A stretch of DNA of 64,000 nucleotides from Physella acuta (taxonomy: Eukaryota; Mollusca; Gastropoda; Physidae), in contig NW_026731981.1 in NCBI RefSeq assembly GCF_028476545.1, forward strand, positions 409,501 to 473,500, read 5' to 3'. The notes under the pieces are model-generated. The model saw nothing but the letters and a program-made list of their open reading frames with translations, searched no databases and was not told the origin of the DNA. How positions within the stretch are numbered: position 1 is the stretch's first letter; every line of letters starts with the position of its first letter. The position numbers were made by a program, and so were the translations under genes. This document shows, in pieces, positions 58,910 through 64,000 of the stretch.

Positions 58910-61900
58910 TTATATGTTTCTACCCAGCACTATGAAGACGTTGAATTTACTCTTGACGCTAATCTTCTCTATTGGGGTGTTTCCGTCACTTAGAAATCTC
59001 GCCAACCTACAAGATAAATAAAGAAAGAAAACCGATGCAAGTGTGTAACAAAATCAATAGAAATCTACACTCTTGGAAACGGGTTAATACAAAGGATTAA
59101 GAATTAGCAGGTCCACATAGTATATGAGCATTGATAGTGTGTTTATGTGGAGGATAGTTCTAATATTAGCAAAAATAAAAGATTATTAATGCACAAATGT
59201 ATGTGGTTATGTAGCCTAAGTGTGTAATTGGTTCAGCAGCTGGGGAGGTCTTGTCAAGTAATGTGCGTGCATGTGCAAAGGTATTGTATACGTGGCCTGG
59301 TAATATGTGTGTATGAAAGCAATGTGCATGTATATGTGCAGAACATGTGCTTGTGTACTTAGCAGGTAATATGTGTATTGGAGCTGGTAATATGTGTATA
59401 TGAGCAGGTAATATGCATTAATGAACAAGGCTGTATTTGTACATGCTCAGGTAATGTGCGTGTCTATGAACATGTAGTATGTATATATAAGCAGATAATG
59501 TGCATGTCTATGAACATGTAGTATGTATATATGAGCAGATAATGTGCGTGTCTATGAACATGTAGTATGTATATATGAGCAGATAATGTGCGTGTCTATG
59601 AACATGTAGTATGTATATATGAGCAGATAATGTGCGTGTCTATGAACATGTAGTATGTGTATATGAACATGTAATGTGCGTGTCTATGAACATGTAGTAT
59701 GTATATATAAGCAGATAATGTGCATGTCTATGAACATGTAGTATGTATATATAAGCAGATAATGTGCGTGTCTATGAACATGTAGTATGTATATATAAGC
59801 AGATAATGTGCATGTCTATGAACATGTAGTATGTATATATAAGCAGATAATGTACATGTCTATGAACATGTAGTATGTATATATAAGCAGATAATGTGCA
59901 TGTCTATGAACATGTAGTATGTATATATAAGCAGATAATGTGCATGTCTATGAACATGTAGTATGTATATATAAGCAGATAATGTGCATGTCTATGAACA
60001 TGTAGTATGTATATATAAGCAGATAATGTGCATGTCTATGAACATGTAGTATGTATATATAAGCAGATAATGTGCATGTCTATGAACATGTAGTATGTAT
60101 ATATGTCTGTGAACATGTAGTATGTGTATAAGAGCAGGTCATATATGGATATGAGCAGGTAATGTGCGTAAATATGAGCAGGTAGTATGTGTATATTGCG
60201 CAATACTTTTTGTGACTTGTAGAGTGTTTAGCAAAAACGAGTTAAAGACTAAAAAATTGTGTAGTTTTTTTTTTAAACTGTGCGCTTGTTTAACACTATA
60301 CACATAACACATTCAAGATAATATATTATCAGATTTATTTTATGATCTATTCCCATCTTTGTGACATTTTAATTAGCCTTTTTATGATACTATTCTGGTA
60401 GAAATTCTGAATGTTATCTAATAATTAATATTTATCTTATCTGAATATTTTCAATAATACTAGTAATACGCTACATAATTAAACGTACTTTGTACATATT
60501 TCGTCCATGATGTTTGACTGAGGGAATTCCCTTTTGTACATGTTGATGTAGTGGTACGATGACAGGTATAGCATGTACATATCTAGCGGCATCTCTGAGT
60601 TCATGGAGATCCCGTCGTGTCTACGGAAAAAAACATTACCCCAGGGTTATGTGAGTTACATTAACGTGGTTGTGAGCAAGTTGGTTTGTCTGAAAGTCCA
60701 TAGATTGTGAGTTGACACAAATTCATTGTTGTACTTAACTTGGGTTAGGGAGAGTAAACATACAACAGACCAGAGTTTCTTCCAGGCATCTCTTCGGGGG
60801 GCAAAGCCCCCCCGAAAATTTTTTACCGCCCCCCCGAACGAAATGAAATTTATATGATTTATATAGAAAATATATACTTTTAACAGTGTCCGCCCCCCCG
60901 AAGAAAGTTTACCGCCCCCCCCCCCCCCCGAAGATTTCAAGTACCCCCCCGGAGAAAAAAGTCTGGAAGAAACACTGCAACAGACTCGATTTTAAAGTTG
61001 TGAGAGAGGACTAGACGTTTCTTCATATGTCAAGGTTCAAAGAAACAAATTAGCTCTATTTCATCTGCTCTACTGGATGAAATTTTTAGAAAATTTTTTT
61101 TTTAAATTTTTATTTCAATTTTTTAAAATAATTTGAGGCGTTTTTTTTTTCAACGAATAAGAAGAAAATTTGCTTAAGAAAGTATGGATATTGTTATTTA
61201 GGTGGTCTAAAAGTAAAGTCTAGTTTACGTAATAATGAGTTGCATTTATTTACGTGTACACAATTTGCAATGTATTGTCTACAGGAGATACACATGCATA
61301 CCAAGCGAAACAACTTTAATAATAACATCAAGACACAAAACCCAACTAAACGAACTATTTCTCATACTAATTCATTTGCTTTTTCTTCGCAGATTTCTAC
61401 CTATAGTATTTGTTTTAAGTAAAATATTAAATTTAAATATTTAAATAGTTCTCTATATAAACCCTGGTCTAAGAACTAGAGGATTATATAAACATGAATT
61501 AAAATAAGAATAAACCCTAAACGCTTGGGCTGATATGTCGGTTAATATCTTAACATACACACCCAAGTTTCATATATTCTTCTCCTAGGGTTGGTGTGCA
61601 AGGGCTCTTGAAACTTTCGAGGAGGGGAGAGAAGGATTTAAATTATCAGTGTGGGGGGCGGGGGGCGGATACCGATTAAATTATATATTTTCAATATACA
61701 TTATATATTTGTTTCTTTTTTAGTTGTGGGGGGTGGGGGGGGGGGGGGGGGGGAGGTGGTAGACATGCATCAGGGGAGAGCAGTGAAGAAACAGGTAGCG
61801 AAGCAGCCATTTTAAAATGGGAGGTATTGTTAAATTCGCACACAGTTTACATAACATAACGTCTTTTTTTTAGTAGTACTCACTTCTTGATATCACAAAA

Positions 61901-63521
61901 AGGAAAGATAATCGTGGAGTATTTATTATCAACCACATCTAACTTCGAGGTCAGGTATTTAGCAAATGTCGTCTCCCTTAGCTGGAAAATAAAAGAACAC
62001 AATTTTTCGTTGCTTAAGTTTTTATATTTAAACTACATGTTGTAAGCAAGGAGATTTAATGATGTGTGTTACTTTATAACTAAAAAGTGAGTTACAATTC
62101 TGTGGTATCCTTACCAGTGTTTCCTCCAGGCATCTCTTCACTCCCCCCCCCCCTTCCCCCCACACCCGAGTAAAGTCTACCCCCAGGACGAAATGGAATT
62201 TATATAAAAAATATATACTTTTAACAGTGTCCGCCCACTCCCATGGAAATTTTAGTCCGCCCCCACCCCCCACGAAAATTTCAAGTGCCCCCCCCCCCCC
62301 GGAGGAAAAAGTCTGGAAGAAACACCGATCCTTACATTCTCCATGTATGTGTCCGCCTCTTTGTTTACTAAGGCATCAAAACGGTACGAGTAGGCCGCAA
62401 ACGTTCCCCCCGGTCGCAGAACACGTCTCACTTCCTTAAAGAACCTGGAAAGAGTTCAAGATTGTGTGATTGTGGGTGTGTGTGTGTGTGTGTTCGAGTG
62501 TGTGTGCGTGTGTTTGTGTGCTTCTGTCTATCTATGTATGTGTCTGTGTGTGTGTGCGTGTGTGTCTATCTGTGTGTGTGCGTGTGTTTGTGTGTGTGTG
62601 TCTATGTGTGCATGCCCGCGCGTGTGTGTTTCAGTCTGTGTGTGTACGTGCATGTGTGTGTGTGTGTGTCTATGTGGATGTGCTTGTGTGTTCGCCTGTG
62701 TGTGTGTCTATATGTCTGTGTGTGTAGGTATATTTTGTCATATGATATCAAGTGTATTGCTAGCGAGCTGTCCCTGCAATTCTTCCCTGGCACGACCAAG
62801 AATAAAACTCAACAGACAACTGGCTGTGTATGGGTGAGTACTACACCCTTGTTGAACATACCTGTCACGGTCGACCCAGTGCAGACCTGTCGCGATGGTC
62901 AACAGGTCGACAGACCCAGTCGCCAGGAAATGTAACTCTTCAGCCGAGGCGACAACCGTCTCTAGATTCTCCACGTCCTTCCTTACCTCCCCTATCTGGT
63001 CCTCGCTGATATCAGTACCTATAACCTGGCAAGGGGAGATAATGATGGAAATGTTTAATACTTTATCAATTAAACAGAGTTATCGTTATTGTTCAGCAAA
63101 TGCAAACTGAAACCTTAGATAAAATTATATTTTTTTGTTGTTGTTCGAGGAGCCAAAATTGTTGAGGATAAAGTTAATATATTTGTCATTAAATAGATCC
63201 TAAACAAGCAGACTATTGGACCCATAAGAAAATAACATATTCACCGTGCATTATCAGAATACTACAACAAAGTCCATAAAACATAATTTTACCAACCTTT
63301 CCAAAGTAGTTAGTCAAGGGTAGAGTACTCTGCCCAGTCCCACAGCAAACATCAACAGCCAACTGCTGGTCACAGGGGGGAGAACCAGGCCGCTCTAGGT
63401 GGTAGCTCATGATTTTATCGTACACTTCTTGCGGGTAGCTGGGCCTAAAGGCGGCGTACATCTTAGCGAACGTCTTGCCGGTGTGCAGTTCATGTATTGA
63501 CTCGTCTATATCTTTGTGCAT
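58910..63521 (-). CDS. Class I SAM-dependent methyltransferase, six coding exons
   Basis: Exons, 5' to 3' on the minus strand: 63297-63521, 62862-63025, 62336-62444, 61884-61981, 60489-60620, 58910-59006. All junctions are GT-AG with matching phases (0, 2, 0, 2, 2), giving 274 residues. Class I fold motifs: motif [15 protein letters not shown] (SAM-binding loop), [14 protein letters not shown] (beta 2 and acidic residue), [14 protein letters not shown] (motif IV region) and [13 protein letters not shown] (motif VI). The N-terminal [16 protein letters not shown] matches the Methyltransf_11-type family of animal and protist proteins near 270 residues, often named putative methyltransferase DDB_G0268948-like. 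Substrate is unknown; small molecules are suspected for this family. Exon 1 opens at an acceptor (TTTGTTTAG|GAGAATG), so a non-coding exon probably lies further right. Two MITEs sit in its introns. Confidence 0.9.
59350..60195 (+). repeat. 43-bp minisatellite in methyltransferase intron 5, about 17-18 copies
   Basis: The core unit is TATGAACATGTAGTATGTAT, ATATAAGCAGATAATGTGCA, TGTC. It is highly uniform from 59460 to 60110. Outer copies on both ends are older and read GAGCAGGTAATATGTGTATA, so the ancestral unit contained CAGGTAAT. Confidence 0.92.
60771..60977. mobile_element. hAT-like MITE (CAGTGTTTCTTCCAG family), 8-bp duplication CAACAGAC
   Basis: Left end CAGAGTTTCTTCCAGGCATC, right end GTCTGGAAGAAACACTG, perfect direct repeats CAACAGAC at 60763-60770 and 60978-60985. 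Interior: C runs and TATAGAAAATATATACTTTT. It lies in methyltransferase intron 4, 150 bp from the acceptor of exon 5. Confidence 0.92.
61630..61765. repeat. G-rich tract with probable MITE remnant
   Basis: Poly-G and GGGGGGCGG blocks around a TATATATTTTCAATATACAT core, weakly like the CAGTGTTTCTTCCAG family interior. Too degraded to define ends. Confidence 0.45.
62115..62327. mobile_element. hAT-like MITE inserted at a methyltransferase splice donor
   Basis: Left end CAGTGTTTCCTCCAGGCATC, right end GTCTGGAAGAAACACCG. Perfect direct repeats ATCCTTAC lie at 62107-62114 and 62328-62335. Read on the minus strand the right copy is GTAAGGAT, the first 8 bases of intron 3, directly abutting exon 3 (end 62336). 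Interior like the other copies of this family. Confidence 0.93.
62472..62735. repeat. Imperfect (TG)n microsatellite in methyltransferase intron 2
   Basis: About 260 bp of TGTGTGCGTG with interruptions such as TCTATCTATG. It lies just 30 bp upstream of exon 3 on the minus strand, where it reads as (CA)n. Confidence 0.95.
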
Positions 63522-63535
63522 TCTCCTAAACAAAA

Positions 63536-63536
<1 letters not shown>

Positions 63537-63615
<79 letters not shown>

Positions 63616-63703
63616 GTGTGTGTACATTATTTATAATATATATGTATATATATATACTTAATATATTATATACGTTCTATAAATATTATATTATTAATAT
63701 AAA

Positions 63704-63745
<42 letters not shown>
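63537..63745. repeat. Two (TA)n tracts next to methyltransferase exon 1
   Basis: TA repeats at 63538-63614 and about 63703-63744, separated by AT-rich sequence. On the minus strand they precede the exon 1 acceptor by about 10 bp. Confidence 0.95.
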
Positions 63746-63747
<2 letters not shown>

Positions 63748-64000
63748 TTATGATGTAAGTAGTTTTCTACAATAAATATTATATTATTAGCCACATTGTA
63801 ATTTTTAAAATTTGAATAAATACATTCCAGACGTAGTATTAAAAAGTATTTTGGTCTGCATACTTTTAAATTTTTACAGCGTTATTGGCTTTATAGGTAG
63901 GTTAAAACAAAAAGACCATTGATATGATTAGTTAAATGTGTGTGAAAGTTTAGAAAATTTTATACGATCGTACATTAATAAATAATAATATATTAACTAC
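63746..64000. other. Right edge, nothing recognised
   Basis: AT-rich. May be the 5' intron or promoter of the methyltransferase. Confidence 0.35.

Noticed and set aside
62462-62935. Cysteine/valine-rich open frame of 157 codons
   Set aside because: Translation of a (TG)n microsatellite running into the antisense of methyltransferase exon 2.

Overview
The window looks like nuclear DNA of a mollusc, most likely a heterobranch gastropod. This is an inference from its AT-rich, intron-rich animal genes, long (TA)n tracts, poly-G/C runs, tRNA-derived SINEs, hAT-like MITEs, a PAN plus C-type-lectin secreted protein, and a tandem array of intronless orphan class A GPCRs. No species can be named from the sequence alone.

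Layout, left to right. Positions 1-1156 hold the first coding exon and part of intron 1 of an ARP3 (ACTR3) gene on the minus strand, running off the left edge. After about 5 kb without a recognisable gene, a complete minus-strand ICA1 (islet cell autoantigen 69, BAR-domain) gene covers 6210-24949. I could assemble it as 13 coding exons with compatible splice phases, encoding about 679 residues. A TRIM-NHL ubiquitin-ligase gene lies on the plus strand inside the largest ICA1 intron (11296-14183). At 31601-33600 (plus) is a two-exon secreted PAN/C-type lectin gene whose intron is filled with (TA)n and a MITE. Four minus-strand, single-exon class A GPCR paralogues follow at 38.0-39.1, 44.1-45.2, 48.1-49.2 and 54.7-55.7 kb. 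A six-exon minus-strand SAM-dependent methyltransferase occupies 58910-63521.

The most unusual signal is in ICA1. At least six of its exon edges (both ends of exons 6 and 9, the donors of exons 2 and 4) have been copied into tandem repeats that start at the exon-intron junction and carry the splice site in the repeat unit. Exon 9 has about 34 copies of its acceptor on one side (59-bp unit) and 7 copies of its donor on the other (117-bp unit). Exon 6 has about 18 acceptor copies and 3 donor copies, the latter in frame. Minisatellites here therefore seem to grow from splice junctions. In a related case, a MITE in the methyltransferase gene has an 8-bp target-site duplication that is exactly the first 8 bases of an intron, so the splice donor was duplicated by the insertion.

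The GPCR array shows near-identical TM1-TM4 blocks between copies set against divergent N-termini, TM5 regions and tails, and short homologous blocks 1.4-2.1 kb upstream of each gene. These receptors lack the usual DRY, CWxP and NPxxY motifs and have no cysteine in ECL2. The genes in the window have no obvious joint function; the grouping looks like ordinary animal gene order apart from the GPCR array and the nested TRIM gene.
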